Part shown: one piece after another, positions 45,465 through 54,707 of the stretch
Position numbering within the stretch: the stretch's first letter is position 1
Layout of the letters: each line of letters begins with the position of its first letter
DNA from: Natronobacterium gregoryi SP2
GTDB taxonomy: Archaea > Halobacteriota > Halobacteria > Halobacteriales > Natrialbaceae
Length of the DNA stretch: 64,000 nt
Direction of reading: 5' to 3'
Assembly (NCBI RefSeq): GCF_000230715.2
Contig: NC_019792.1
Span: 3,596,001 to 3,660,000 of the forward strand
Program-made: the position numbers and the translations under genes
The notes under the pieces: generated by a model
Told to the model about the DNA's origin: nothing
The model's database searches: none
What the model saw: only the letters and a program-made list of their open reading frames with translations

Positions 45465-46331
45465 ATGTACCCGCCCGCTGCGCGCCTCGGTCGATGGGTC
45501 CGCACGCTCGAGAAGGGCCTTCGTATACTGGTCCACAGCAACCTCTTTATATCGATCGCGACCACGAGCGTCGCGGTGACGACGGCCCGCCTGGTCGGTC
45601 TCCCGCTCGAGGCGCTGCCACTTTTCGTCGTCTTCGCTGCGACGCTTTTCGTCTACACGGTCAACAGACTCACAGATCTCGAGGAAGACGAGCAAAACGT
45701 CCCACAGCGTGCGGCGTTTACGAAACGGTACGGACGACGCTGGCTGGGCCTTGGCTCGTTCCTCTATCTCGTTGCGGTCGTCGCCTCGCTCGCGCTCGGT
45801 CTGCCGGGGACGGGCTACATGCTGGCACCGCTTCTCGCCGTCGTCCTCTACTCGCAGGTCGGCATCAAGCGCGTGTTTTTCCTAAAGAACCTCTTCGTGG
45901 GGCTCGCCTGGGGAGCGATCCCACTTGGCGTCGGCTACTACTACGGACAGCTCTGGACCGCCGAAATCCTGTTTCTGACCGGCTACGTCGCCGCCATGAT
46001 CACGGTCGCTGCAGTGATCTTCGACGTCAAAGACATCCAGGGCGATATCGAGGAAGGAATCTCGACGATTCCAAACACCGTCGGTCCAGAACAGACGCGG
46101 CAAGTAGCACAGCTCGGAAACGCCGCCGTCGCGATAGCCGTCGTCTCGGTCGTGACAGCAGGACTCGTTCCGACTCGGCTACTGGCCGTCCTCTCGATGA
46201 ACGCATACGTCGCCAGCTACGTCCCGTTTGCGACACCTGACCGGGGGCCGCTGTTTTATGGGTTCGTCGTCGACGGCGAACACGTCTTCTTAGCCGGCGT
46301 CGTCGTCGGACTCGAGTGGCTACTGTGGTGA
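45465..46331 (+). CDS. UbiA-family prenyltransferase
   Basis: 288 residues, about eight transmembrane helices. Asp-rich loops NRLTDLEEDEQN (near 73) and DVKDIQGDIEEG (near 188) bind the prenyl diphosphate. The pattern FLKNLFVGLAWGAIP is typical of the archaeal UbiA branch. Lipid or quinone prenylation is expected. The start at 45465 (MYPPAARLGRWV) is used; the longer frame overlaps the sucC promoter region. Confidence 0.88.
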   Translation: MYPPAARLGRWVRTLEKGLRILVHSNLFISIATTSVAVTTARLVGLPLEALPLFVVFAATLFVYTVNRLTDLEEDEQNVPQRAAFTKRYGRRWLGLGSFLYLVAVVASLALGLPGTGYMLAPLLAVVLYSQVGIKRVFFLKNLFVGLAWGAIPLGVGYYYGQLWTAEILFLTGYVAAMITVAAVIFDVKDIQGDIEEGISTIPNTVGPEQTRQVAQLGNAAVAIAVVSVVTAGLVPTRLLAVLSMNAYVASYVPFATPDRGPLFYGFVVDGEHVFLAGVVVGLEWLLW

Positions 46332-46346
46332 CACCAGCGTTCGCGG

Positions 46347-46574
46347 TCAGTTCCGGTCGGTTTCACTCCAATCACAGTCCTGGCACTTCCAGCCGGTGAC
46401 GAACTCGGTGACGGAAGGCATGTACCCGACTTGCAAAACGCCACCGCCGCAGTCGGGACACGCCCTGTCGGCGTCCTCGATCGATTCGGCCTCCATGACC
46501 GAGTCATCCTCGACGAGCTCTGCGAGTTTCTTGGCTGTGACCATTCGACCCTGAACGACGCGATTCTCGCTCAC
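46347..46574 (-). CDS. Small zinc-ribbon protein (DUF5795 type)
   Basis: 75 residues from a GTG start (VSENRVVQGRMV). Two CxxC knuckles, CPDCGGG and CQDCDW, form a zinc ribbon. GTG is preferred over the ATG ten codons later because SENRVVQGRMV looks like the conserved family start. A TTTAGG box lies about 25 nt before it. Confidence 0.75.
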   Translation of the reverse strand: MSENRVVQGRMVTAKKLAELVEDDSVMEAESIEDADRACPDCGGGVLQVGYMPSVTEFVTGWKCQDCDWSETDRN

Positions 46575-46688
46575 GTTCGAAAACCCGGGCCCGACCATCC
46601 TAAACGTTTCTTGCCCGAGGGCCTGCTTGAGGGACGGCCTGTAGGTGCGTGCACAATGGTATAGCGCTCTCGTTCCCAAAGACCAGTC

Positions 46689-47006
46689 ATGGAAACGCGA
46701 TGGGCAACGATCGACGGCGTGCGGGTACACGTTCCGGAAGACATCACTGCAGACGAACTCCGAGACCGACTCCACAAGCCCGACGATGCCGTCTTGATCG
46801 CCGTGACCGGTGACCTCGTCGCCGTCGTCCACGAGGACGACCGACCGCTCTCGGAACTGATCGCTGGCTGTGCGAACACCTACTACTTCAGGCGGGACGG
46901 AGACGTAGAGCGGACCGATATCCCTGCGATCGACGAAATCGAAACGGCGGTAACGGACCCGTCACAGGACGAGACGACGTTTCAGCGTCCCGATGTCGAC
47001 CGCTGA
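46689..47006 (+). CDS. Hypothetical acidic protein
   Basis: 105 residues. The first 70 alternate strands and helices (WATIDGVRVHVPEDIT; DDAVLIAVTGDLVAVVHEDDRPL) like a small ubiquitin- or RNA-binding-type fold; the tail is disordered. Divergent from the zinc-ribbon gene and convergent with the HalOD1 gene. Family not recognised. Confidence 0.65.
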   Translation: METRWATIDGVRVHVPEDITADELRDRLHKPDDAVLIAVTGDLVAVVHEDDRPLSELIAGCANTYYFRRDGDVERTDIPAIDEIETAVTDPSQDETTFQRPDVDR

Positions 47007-47011
47007 CGGCA

Positions 47012-47260
47012 CTATTCGACTGTGACGACAGGTTCGTCCCCGAATTCAACCGTCACGTCGTATCCAGCGTACGGGAATGCGATTCGACCCGTGCGTTCTG
47101 CCCCCGACTCGGTCGTCTCGAACGCAGCAGTCAGTGCGTCCGGATCGACCGCCTCGAACAGCGGCGGGAGTTCCACCGGTTCCGTGTTTTCGAGCGTCGC
47201 AACAGCCATCACGATCCGTTCACACACTCCGTCACTGTCGGCCTCGAGAGTCTGAGTCAT
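47012..47260 (-). CDS. Stand-alone HalOD1 output-domain protein
   Basis: 82 residues. It covers just the HalOD1 domain found at the ends of haloarchaeal signalling proteins: a helix VCERIVMAVATLENT, LPPLFEAVDPDAL, then the two strands GRIAFPYAGYDVTVEF. No receiver is attached, so it may work by association with a partner. The start at 47260 is used. Confidence 0.8.
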   Translation of the reverse strand: MTQTLEADSDGVCERIVMAVATLENTEPVELPPLFEAVDPDALTAAFETTESGAERTGRIAFPYAGYDVTVEFGDEPVVTVE

Positions 47261-47466
47261 TGCTATCGTAGGCCACGCTCTGGCGTTAATATGTTTCGAA
47301 ACTCGTATTGCTGATAGACATAGCCATGTACTCGTCCGTGAGGGGCGGCCGCCGGTTCTCACACCACGCCGAGCCGACTCGAGCAAATCTGTCGCCGACC
47401 GGAACCGACACGGAATTCGACGGTCTCGTACCGTTACTGTCGACGCGGCCGTACGCTCGCGTACCG

Positions 47467-47971
47467 ATGACGACGAGCGAACGCGGTGCCAGCGAACGCG
47501 CTCACCCAGAGCACAGCAACCGACCGGTCTGACGGCCGGGATCGGCACGTGGCTCCTGCTCTCGGGCGTGCTCGTTACCGGAACCGGATGGATCGTCGTC
47601 CACAACGTGGTGGTCGGTGCTGCAATCGCTACCACGAGTGCAGACGCGGCGGCGTTCTCATAGGGATTATCGTACCAACCGGAGGTTTCGAAGCCCGTCC
47701 TTCGACGCTGTGTCGTGGTTCGTCACGGGAAAACTATGAACTCCTACGATACTCCCTATCAGACGAGGGTCCCCCTCCGCTCCCGACTGTCGCTGCGACG
47801 ATCGTCGTCACCCTGCTGGGACTGTAGACGGCCGCGTCGGCGTTCGGCTTCGATCTCACAGCCATCCTGTTCTGGACCAACCTCGTCGTCGGTGCCGTCG
47901 TGGCAGTGCTGGGGATCGCAAGCGTCTACGCGAGCCGGCAGACGGCCGACATCTCTGCAGCCACGGCGTGA
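47467..47971 (+). pseudogene. Degraded SPW-repeat-type membrane protein
   Basis: Two membrane helix pairs are visible in different frames: GTWLLLSGVLVTGTGW with VVHNVVVGAAIA, then, after a frame-broken stretch, AILFWTNLVVGAVVAVLG ending at the TGA at 47969-47971. This is the two-repeat W-N-x-x-x-G pattern of SPW proteins. At least two frameshifts separate the pieces, and 47261-47466 holds nothing else recognisable. Confidence 0.6.
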
Positions 47972-48013
47972 TCTCCCCGTGACGTTAACACGCCTCACGT
48001 CGAACGACAGCGT

Positions 48014-48448
48014 ATGACCGCTCACGTTCTCGTCCCCGTCGACGGATCGGCTGCTGCCGATACCGCACTCGAGTACGCTCACGAACAGTTCCCGAACGCG
48101 GGACTGACGCTGCTGTACGTGATGGACCCGATGGCCGACTACAGCCGCCGCCGATCGTTCCCAGGCTACCGGGACGACGACGAATTCACGAACGAACGGG
48201 AAAAAGGCGAACTCGTCCTCGAGAACGCAATCGAGAGGCTGCCAGACGACGCGTCGATCGAAACGACACTCGAGAGTGGTGACCCCGCGGATGCAATCGT
48301 CCGCTACACCGACGACGGAGACGTAGACCACGTCGTGATCGGAAGCCACGGTCGGAAATCCGTTGCCCGATTTTTGCTCGGCAGCGTCGCGGAGGCAGTC
48401 GTTCGCCGGTCGGTCGTGCCAGTGACGGTCGTGCGACCTGACGAGTAG
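48014..48448 (+). CDS. Universal stress protein (UspA family)
   Basis: 144 residues. First strand HVLVPVDGS, ATP pattern GSHGRKSVARFLLGSVAEAV, last strand VPVTVVRP. Downstream of the SPW remnant in the same orientation, so it may have lost a membrane partner. Confidence 0.93.
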   Translation: MTAHVLVPVDGSAAADTALEYAHEQFPNAGLTLLYVMDPMADYSRRRSFPGYRDDDEFTNEREKGELVLENAIERLPDDASIETTLESGDPADAIVRYTDDGDVDHVVIGSHGRKSVARFLLGSVAEAVVRRSVVPVTVVRPDE

Positions 48449-48483
48449 CGATATCGTTCGGACGACGATTTCGACCCACGAGT

Positions 48484-48567
48484 CATACGGACTGCTGTAC
48501 CGATGTCCCGGCGCGACCGCAGAAGTGTGCGGTCGCGCCGGAACTGACTGACAGCAAACCGTCTCAG
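48484..48567. repeat. P-family palindromic element (P3)
   Basis: Outer arms CATACGGACTGCTGTAC and GACAGCAAACCGTCTCAG; perfect 13-bp inner stem CCGGCGCGACCGC / GCGGTCGCGCCGG. Lies 67 bp from the tRNA-Glu gene. Confidence 0.88.
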
Positions 48568-48634
48568 TGTACTAGAGAGACGGTGGCTCACGAACCAGTC
48601 GACCCCGTGGCGCTTTACGTGGTTCGCAAAAGAG

Positions 48635-48709
48635 TGCTCCGTCTGGGATTTGAACCCAGGTCATCGGCTCGAAAGGCCGAAATGATTGGCCGGACTACAC
48701 CAACGGAGC
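48635..48709 (-). tRNA. tRNA-Glu (anticodon UUC)
   Basis: 75 nt. Acceptor stem GCTCCGT / ACGGAGC with discriminator A. The anticodon stem TCGGC / GCCGA encloses loop CTTTCGA (anticodon TTC). T arm CTGGG-TTCAAAT-CCCAG. No CCA is encoded and no intron is seen. It serves glutamate decoding and is the precursor for GatCAB amidation where tRNA-Gln is mischarged. Confidence 0.95.
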
Positions 48710-48890
48710 ATATTGCTTCGCTCCTTGCTCCGGGCTTCGACGGCGGGCCGCCTCACCATGGAGCGTACATCGTTCGCGTCGCGCACCACCGTACGGGGCG
48801 CGTCTCGAACGCATTCGTTCGTTGCGCGGGGCTAATAAAAAACGTTCCGTTCCAGCGGCGTAGTGGCATGGGCTGACGTACCCGTCCCCG

Positions 48891-48976
48891 TCAGACGGAT
48901 TGCTGTAACTAGTTACCGCCGATCGCCGACCCCGTTCTGGCGATCGGCGGTAATTGAATACAGCAAACCGTATCAG
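48891..48976. repeat. P-family palindromic element (P10)
   Basis: Outer arms AGACGGATTGCTGTAACT and TACAGCAAACCGTATCAG. The perfect 15-bp inner stem TTACCGCCGATCGCC / GGCGATCGGCGGTAA is the longest here. It contains CTAG at the junction of outer and inner arms. Confidence 0.9.
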
Positions 48977-49049
48977 AGCGCGCGATTGCCCCACGACGAA
49001 ACCCACCGTCTTCTCAACGTTTTTGGACCGCCATCACGACTCACCAGCC

Positions 49050-49787
49050 ATGAAACACGTCCGCTTTCGCGATCCCGCAGGTGCCGTTCGCCGTGGCAAG
49101 TATCAGGACGGTATCGTCCACTTCGCGAACGAGAGTTACGACAAAGAAAGCGACGAGATCGATGTCCTGCCGCCCTGTGAACCCTCGAAGATCGTCTGCA
49201 TCGGTCGCAACTATGCCGACCACGCCGACGAGATGGACTCCACGGTGCCGGACCAGCCGCTGCTCTTCCTGAAACCTCCGAGCGCACTCGCTGGACACGG
49301 CGACACCGTCACCGTCCCCGCGGGGAAAGACCGGATCGACTACGAGGCCGAACTGGCCGTCGTCATCGGCGAGCAGTGCCGTCACGTCCCCGAAGACGAC
49401 GCCATGGACGCCGTCGAGGGGATCACTTGCATGAACGACATCTCGAACCGCGACGACCAGCGTCAGGAGAAAAACTGGGTCCGCGGGAAGGCCTTCGACG
49501 GTGCCGCGCCGCTTGGCCCGGTGCTCGCAACGCCGGACGAAGTCCCCGACGACGCCGCCGTCCGCTCGCGCGTCAACGGGGACCTGAAACAGGACGGCAC
49601 CCGCGACCAGCTCATCTTCCCGATTCCGGAACTGATCGCCGAAATCACGACCTACCTCACTTTAGAACCCGGCGACATCATCGCGACCGGCACCCCCGAA
49701 GGCGTCGGCCCGCTCGCAGACGGCGACGAGATCGAGATCGAAGTCGAAGGTGTAGGAACGCTCGAGCACACCGTTTGCATCCCGTAA
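49050..49787 (+). CDS. Fumarylacetoacetate hydrolase family protein
   Basis: 245 residues. FAH-fold core with CIGRNYADHADEM, LFLKPPSAL, the metal ligands in DYEAELAVVIG, NDISNRDDQ and TGTPEGVGPL. The family includes acylpyruvases, fumarylpyruvate hydrolases and HHDD isomerases of aromatic catabolism; the exact substrate is unknown. The start at 49050 (MKHVRF) avoids a longer frame that runs through P10. Confidence 0.9.
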   Translation: MKHVRFRDPAGAVRRGKYQDGIVHFANESYDKESDEIDVLPPCEPSKIVCIGRNYADHADEMDSTVPDQPLLFLKPPSALAGHGDTVTVPAGKDRIDYEAELAVVIGEQCRHVPEDDAMDAVEGITCMNDISNRDDQRQEKNWVRGKAFDGAAPLGPVLATPDEVPDDAAVRSRVNGDLKQDGTRDQLIFPIPELIAEITTYLTLEPGDIIATGTPEGVGPLADGDEIEIEVEGVGTLEHTVCIP

Positions 49788-49795
49788 CCGACCTG

Positions 49796-50083
49796 CTACT
49801 CGACCGTGAACAGGTGCCCCTCCGTGGGCACGTCGAACAGCCCGATTCGCGCGCCCGCGTCGAGCCACGCGTGTCCATAAGAAAAGGAGGCCAGAGCGTT
49901 CACCGGATCGTCGTTCTCGCGGAAGTGTCGCCCGTCCTCGAGATACGAATCGGCCATCTCGTAACACTCTGCGGCGGCGTCGTACATCGGCGTCCCCTCC
50001 CGCGGCGCGATCGTCGCCTCCGCAAGCGCCTCCGCGAGCAGTTCGCCGTAGCGGTCGGTCTTCTCCTCGAGATCGGCGGCCAT
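49796..50083 (-). CDS. DUF357 family protein
   Basis: 95 residues, all helical (ADLEEKTDRYGELLAEAL; AAECYEMADSYLEDGRHF; DPVNALASFSYGHAWLDAG), the DUF357 pattern known only from archaea. An ATG at 50137 overlaps the previous stop by 4 bp and would add 18 residues; translational coupling makes it a real alternative. Function unknown. Confidence 0.85.
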   Translation of the reverse strand: MAADLEEKTDRYGELLAEALAEATIAPREGTPMYDAAAECYEMADSYLEDGRHFRENDDPVNALASFSYGHAWLDAGARIGLFDVPTEGHLFTVE

Positions 50084-50133
50084 AGAAAGACGTTCTCGAA
50101 GACGGCCGTAAGTCCGTCGACCGTCGCCGGTCG

Positions 50134-51393
50134 TCACTCCGCTCGTTCGAGGTCGATGGTCCGGTATGGCGTCGGCACGGCGTCGTACACCTCCTCGACT
50201 TCCGAATGCGTCTCACCTGCGTCACCGTCGAACTCGGTTGCCTCGAGGACGTACAACGGTGGCGAGTCGCCGAACGAGACGCCGGAGTAGGAGTCACCAC
50301 TGACGCCGACGACGAAGTGATCGTCCATCTCGTAGTCGGTCTCCCCGATGTCGACCTCGTAGTCGCCGGGAATCTCGAGAATACCGACTTCGGAGTCGGT
50401 CAGATACCAGCAAAGTCCTGCGAGCGCGGTCGAAACGTCGTCGAGGTCGCCGCCCTCGAGAAGAGTGAGACGAATGTCTTTGGGGTTGCCGGACGCGCCC
50501 GAGAGCGGTTCAGGACTGTTTGGGATCGACCGGACGATATCGGCGGCGGTGCAGGCCGTTTCGGGAGTGGAGAAGTCGTACTCACCGATCTCCCGGGTAA
50601 ACTCCTGGCGCATCGAGACGCTGTGACGTCCGGTCGTCGTCGACTCACCACCCTGGCCGAACGAGTGGACGACGCGCCCGTTGAGTGTCTCCCTTACCTG
50701 CGCTTCGTCGCTTAGAGCCATCTGGCACATCGACTTCCGAAGGCGAACGTCGATCGTCCAGCTTTCACCGGCAGTGGTCCCGTTGAACTGCAGGGCATAC
50801 ATTCCTTCACCGATGTCTCGTCTATAGGCCGCGTCCGAGTCGTCGGCGTTTTTCGGCTCGACGTCGTACTCGATCGGGTTCGGAACGATCTCACCGTCTT
50901 CGATATCGAATCGATCCGTCTCGGCGACGAACGCCTCGTATCCCATAACGAGGGGATCTATCTCCTCTGTTTCGTCCTCGATAACGACAGTGTATCGCAA
51001 CTCCTCGGTCGAATCGAGTTCCGACGGATCGATCTCGAGGTCGAACTCGCGGATCGTACCGTCGGTGAGATCCTCGACGGGTTCTCTCGTCGTCTCCAGA
51101 GGCCACGGTTCGGTCAGCTCCCACAACTCGATTCGAAACTGGCCGTCGGTCAGAAACTGCTCGGGCAGCGACCCCTGTGGGATTCGCACCTCGAGTGAAT
51201 CCAGCGAGTAGTCGGTCACGACGGGGTGGCGCTGTACGAACGGTCCCGCCTCGACTGTCGTCCCGGATTCGGTTTCGTCGGTGGTCGTTCGTTCCGATGA
51301 CTCGTCGGGCGTAGAGTCGTCGCTCGACAGGTACGAATAGCCGGCCCCACCAGCACCCAGTGCTGCTGCTGCCAAAACCGTTCGTCGATCCAT
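50134..51393 (-). CDS. Exported protein of unknown function (Tat-like signal)
   Basis: 419 residues. The N-terminus MDRRTVLAAAALGAGGAG is a short twin-arginine signal, followed by a Ser/Thr/Asp-rich linker and then a largely beta-strand acidic body with a few cysteines (SMCQMAL, TACTAAD, AGLCWYL). No known domain was recognised. Probably cell-surface attached or secreted. Confidence 0.75.
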   Translation of the reverse strand: MDRRTVLAAAALGAGGAGYSYLSSDDSTPDESSERTTTDETESGTTVEAGPFVQRHPVVTDYSLDSLEVRIPQGSLPEQFLTDGQFRIELWELTEPWPLETTREPVEDLTDGTIREFDLEIDPSELDSTEELRYTVVIEDETEEIDPLVMGYEAFVAETDRFDIEDGEIVPNPIEYDVEPKNADDSDAAYRRDIGEGMYALQFNGTTAGESWTIDVRLRKSMCQMALSDEAQVRETLNGRVVHSFGQGGESTTTGRHSVSMRQEFTREIGEYDFSTPETACTAADIVRSIPNSPEPLSGASGNPKDIRLTLLEGGDLDDVSTALAGLCWYLTDSEVGILEIPGDYEVDIGETDYEMDDHFVVGVSGDSYSGVSFGDSPPLYVLEATEFDGDAGETHSEVEEVYDAVPTPYRTIDLERAE

Positions 51394-51506
51394 ACGACAA
51401 ACTCCCGATGCGGGTCACAAGTTCTTTATTGCCAAATAGTGTGGTGTGTATTAACACTCCGTAGTGGAGCGCAAGGCGTTTAGGCTCTGTTTTCCAATAC
51501 GTTTCC

Positions 51507-52826
51507 ATGAGCGACCAGCCTCGAGTCGAGATTTATACGAAGGAAGACTGTCCGTACTGCGACAAGGCCAAGGACCTCTTCGACAGCAAGGGCGTCGAGT
51601 ACGAGGAGTACAACATGACCGGCGACGAGGAACTGTTCGAGGAGATGGTCGAGCGGGCCGGCGGGCGAAAGACTGCACCCGAAGTGTTCGTCGACGACGA
51701 GCTGATCGGCGGCTGGGACGACACGAGCAAACTCGACGAGACGGGCGAACTCGACGAGAAACTGGGACTCGTGACCGACGGGGGCGACGAGATCGTCGAA
51801 CACCGTCCGCTGGTCATCGCCGGCACCGGGATCGCGGGTCTCACGGCAGCGGTCTACGCCGGCCGGGCAAACAACGATCCGCTGGTTATCGAGGGAGACG
51901 AACCTGGCGGCCAACTCACGTTGACGACCGATGTCGCGAACTACCCCGGCTTCCCCGAGGGAATCGGCGGCCCCGAACTCGTCAACAAAATGAAAGAACA
52001 GGCCCGACAGTTCGGCGCCGACCTGCAAAACGGCGTCATCGAGTCGGTCGACGACTCGACGCGCCCGTTCCGCGTCGAACTGACGAACGGCAACGTCTAC
52101 ACTGCAGACGCCGTGATCGCAGCCTCGGGAGCCAGCGCCCGCACGCTCGGGGTTCCGGGCGAGGACGAACTCATGGGCTATGGCCTCTCGACGTGTGCCA
52201 CCTGTGACGGTGCCTTCTTCCGCGGCGAGGACATGCTCGTCGTCGGCGGCGGCGACGCCGCCATGGAGGAGGCAACCTTCCTGACGAAGTTCGCCGACAC
52301 TGTCTACATCGCCCACCGCCGCGAGGAGTTCCGCGCGGAGGACTACTGGGTCGATCGCGTCCACGAGAAGGTCGAGGACGGCGAGATCGAGATCATGAAG
52401 AACACGGAACTGCTCGAGGTCCACGGCTCTCAGGAAGAGGGCGTCGACTACGTCACCCTCGTCGAGAACGACAAGGGCCATCCGACGGACCGACTCGAGG
52501 ACCCGGAGACGAACGAGTTCGAGTTCGACGTCGGCGCGGTCTTCCTCGCGATCGGCCACACGCCGAACACGGAGTACCTCGAGGACACCGGCGTCGAGAT
52601 GGACGACGACGGCTACCTCGTGACCCAGGGCGGTGACGGTGGTGGACAGACCGAGACCGCGGTGCCCGGTATCTTCGGCGCTGGCGACGTCGTCGACTAC
52701 CACTACCAGCAAGCCGTCACCGCCGCCGGCATGGGCTCGAAAGCCGCGTTGGACGCCGACGAATACCTCGAGGACGTAGAGCGGGCGGAGTCGGGCGAGG
52801 CGGAAGCGGCCGCGGCGGACGACTGA
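51507..52826 (+). CDS. Glutaredoxin-thioredoxin reductase fusion
   Basis: 439 residues. Residues 1-90 are a glutaredoxin-like domain with CPYC (IYTKEDCPYCDKAKDLF) and the TAPEVFVDDELIGG cis-proline region. From about 100 the protein is thioredoxin reductase: GTGIAGLTAAVYAG (FAD), the redox pair CATCDG (near 230), GGGDAAMEEA (NADPH) and GIFGAGDVVD. The fused CPYC site may take electrons directly from the reductase. TTTAGG lies about 26 nt before the ATG. Confidence 0.93.
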   Translation: MSDQPRVEIYTKEDCPYCDKAKDLFDSKGVEYEEYNMTGDEELFEEMVERAGGRKTAPEVFVDDELIGGWDDTSKLDETGELDEKLGLVTDGGDEIVEHRPLVIAGTGIAGLTAAVYAGRANNDPLVIEGDEPGGQLTLTTDVANYPGFPEGIGGPELVNKMKEQARQFGADLQNGVIESVDDSTRPFRVELTNGNVYTADAVIAASGASARTLGVPGEDELMGYGLSTCATCDGAFFRGEDMLVVGGGDAAMEEATFLTKFADTVYIAHRREEFRAEDYWVDRVHEKVEDGEIEIMKNTELLEVHGSQEEGVDYVTLVENDKGHPTDRLEDPETNEFEFDVGAVFLAIGHTPNTEYLEDTGVEMDDDGYLVTQGGDGGGQTETAVPGIFGAGDVVDYHYQQAVTAAGMGSKAALDADEYLEDVERAESGEAEAAAADD

Positions 52827-52939
52827 GTCTCTCCGGTTGGAATTTCTGCCGTGTTGAAATGCGTATATTCCATCCGTTTCGGGAAGGATCTCACGAGGCT
52901 ACCGACGAACAGTTGCTCGAGGTCGTCGCCGCAGTTGCG

Positions 52940-53242
52940 TTATTCCCTCCCTTCTTCGAGTGTGCCGTACCGGTCCGCAACCGTCGAGAAATACTGCAAG
53001 AGAAAAGCTTCCTGACTGCGCTCGCCGGCCTCGAGTTCGACGAGTAACTCCTCGAGTTCGTCTCGAGGCTGGTGACAGAGGTCGCCGTGGCAGGACTTGC
53101 AGACGTGTTCGAACGCCTTATCGTCGCGGTCCCAGCGGTCGCCGTGTTTGTCGTACTCGCGGGCCTCGTCTCGGACGACGTCGTCCCCACAGGCGAGGCA
53201 GGTGACCGTCTCGGTACGGTTCCGGGAGGACCACAGGGGCAT
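52940..53242 (-). CDS. Small zinc-finger protein
   Basis: 100 residues. CLACGDD and CKSCHGDLC give four to five cysteines for one zinc site, followed by a coiled-coil-like acidic helix (LEELLVELEAGERSQEAFLL). Probably a haloarchaeal DNA- or protein-binding zinc protein; the partner is unknown. Confidence 0.75.
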   Translation of the reverse strand: MPLWSSRNRTETVTCLACGDDVVRDEAREYDKHGDRWDRDDKAFEHVCKSCHGDLCHQPRDELEELLVELEAGERSQEAFLLQYFSTVADRYGTLEEGRE

Positions 53243-53373
53243 AGTGTCTCCGACGGTGTGCTATTACTTAGCAATTACCGCAGCTCTCGAAGGGCCGGAC
53301 TGTTCAGTCGGGCGACCGACACTCGAGGCGACAGGTCGCCGGTTACCCGTGGATGGTGGTGATGTTGGTGGTG

Positions 53374-53455
53374 TGAGACGGTTTGCTGTCAGTCAGTTCC
53401 GGCGCGACCGCGCGCTCCTGCGGTCGCGCCGGGACATCGGTACAGCACTCTGTAT
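53374..53455. repeat. P-family palindromic element (P4)
   Basis: Outer arms TGAGACGGTTTGCTGTC and GGTACAGCACTCTGTAT; perfect 13-bp inner stem CCGGCGCGACCGC / GCGGTCGCGCCGG, the same stem as P2 and P3. Confidence 0.88.
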
Positions 53456-53612
53456 GGGTCGGACGCCCGCGATTGGAGAAGATCGTGTTGCGACGTGAGT
53501 GAGACGGATGGTTGGACCGATTTCTAGTGCAACCGCTTTGGATCGTGGGTGTACCGGAAACGAGTGCCAGTAAACAGTACGAGTAACCCCTCGGCGAGGC
53601 GTCGTCGGTCGG

Positions 53613-54092
53613 TCAGCCGCCGGCGTAGATCGCGTAGTTCAGCACGGCCGCGAACGACACCCAGACGAGATACGGGACTAGCAGGGTGGCCGCGAGCCGA
53701 TCGACGCGATCGAAGGCGACGATGGTTCCGACGATCGCAAGCCACAGTGGGACGATCACCGCCAGTCCGAGATCCGGCCGCTGGAGCCCGAAGAAGGCCG
53801 GCGTCCAGGCGAGGTTCAGTGCGAACTGGACGGCGAACGTGGCGACCGCGATCGTCACGTCGCGGCCCCGACCGTGCCGGACGACGAGAAAGAGCGCGAC
53901 CCCCAGCAGGGTAAACAGCAGCGTCCAAACGATCGGAAAGAGAACCTCCGGCGGGAAGAACCACGGGCGATCGATCCAACCGGTATCGGAACGAAACAGA
54001 AACGCCGGGGACGAACCGAGTGCGTTGACGCCGACGACGAACGCGAGTGCGACCAGTAGATCGCGGGTCGAGAGATCCGGACGGCGTTGCAT
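53613..54092 (-). CDS. TspO/MBR family membrane protein
   Basis: 159 residues, five transmembrane helices. WFFPPEVLFPIVWTLLF, FALNLAWTPAFFGLQRP and LVPYLVWVSFAAVLNYAI are the TspO signatures for tetrapyrrole and lipid binding. The start at 54092 (MQRRPDLST) is chosen; further upstream residues do not fit the family. Confidence 0.9.
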   Translation of the reverse strand: MQRRPDLSTRDLLVALAFVVGVNALGSSPAFLFRSDTGWIDRPWFFPPEVLFPIVWTLLFTLLGVALFLVVRHGRGRDVTIAVATFAVQFALNLAWTPAFFGLQRPDLGLAVIVPLWLAIVGTIVAFDRVDRLAATLLVPYLVWVSFAAVLNYAIYAGG

Positions 54093-54227
54093 AACCGATT
54101 CCATACCGCCCGGTACGTCTCGAGTCGGGGTATGCGTTCCGGCGACCGGACGGCCATCCAGGAATCGGCGGTGTAAAGCGACGGAAATCGAACGCTTAAA
54201 TGGACCGGGACGGTAGAAGCCATCGAC

Positions 54228-54707
54228 ATGGACGTCAAATCCCGACATCACCTCCGGAGTGACGCCGTCTCGGATCTCGAGGACGGCCTTGAGGAGAAAC
54301 TGGGCGTCTCGCCGGACGGCGACGCCTACGAGCGCGTCGAGTTCGAGGACACCGACTGGGAGGTCGTCTTGATCGACGGGGAGCCACAGGTCGCGTCCTT
54401 CGACGACGAACTGTTCCTGACGGTGCGGGGCGCGAACGCCTACGATCTCGGCAGGCGACTGGTGACTGTCGACGCGGGTGCGATATCGTTCGTTAGCGAC
54501 GGTGCGGACGTGATGCGGCCCGGGATCACGGAAGCGAGCGAGGATATCGCCGCGGACGACCTGGTCGTCGTTGCCGAAGAGTCCCACGGGAAGGTGCTCG
54601 CGGTCGGCCGCGCCCGCGTCGACGGCGCGGAGATGGCTGGCGACGAGGGGAAAGTCGTCGACTCGCTACACCACGTCGGCGACGAGCTGTACGAGTTTAC
54701 CGGCTGA
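54228..54707 (+). CDS. PUA-domain RNA-binding protein (MCT-1/eIF2D-like)
   Basis: 159 residues. An N-terminal pre-PUA domain (about 1-75), then a PUA domain with the signature AGAISFVSDGADVMRPGI and VAEESHGKVLAVGRA. Archaeal proteins of this group are thought to act in translation or ribosome recycling. Divergent from TspO. Confidence 0.85.
   Translation: MDVKSRHHLRSDAVSDLEDGLEEKLGVSPDGDAYERVEFEDTDWEVVLIDGEPQVASFDDELFLTVRGANAYDLGRRLVTVDAGAISFVSDGADVMRPGITEASEDIAADDLVVVAEESHGKVLAVGRARVDGAEMAGDEGKVVDSLHHVGDELYEFTG

Noticed and set aside
47261-47466. Separate gene upstream of the SPW remnant
   Set aside because: Short frame without start context or hydrophobic pattern; best seen as decayed sequence.
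53519-53577. Partial P element near the TspO gene
   Set aside because: It has a GTGCAACCGC-like stem half and a GCCAGTAAACAG right arm, but too diverged to call with confidence.
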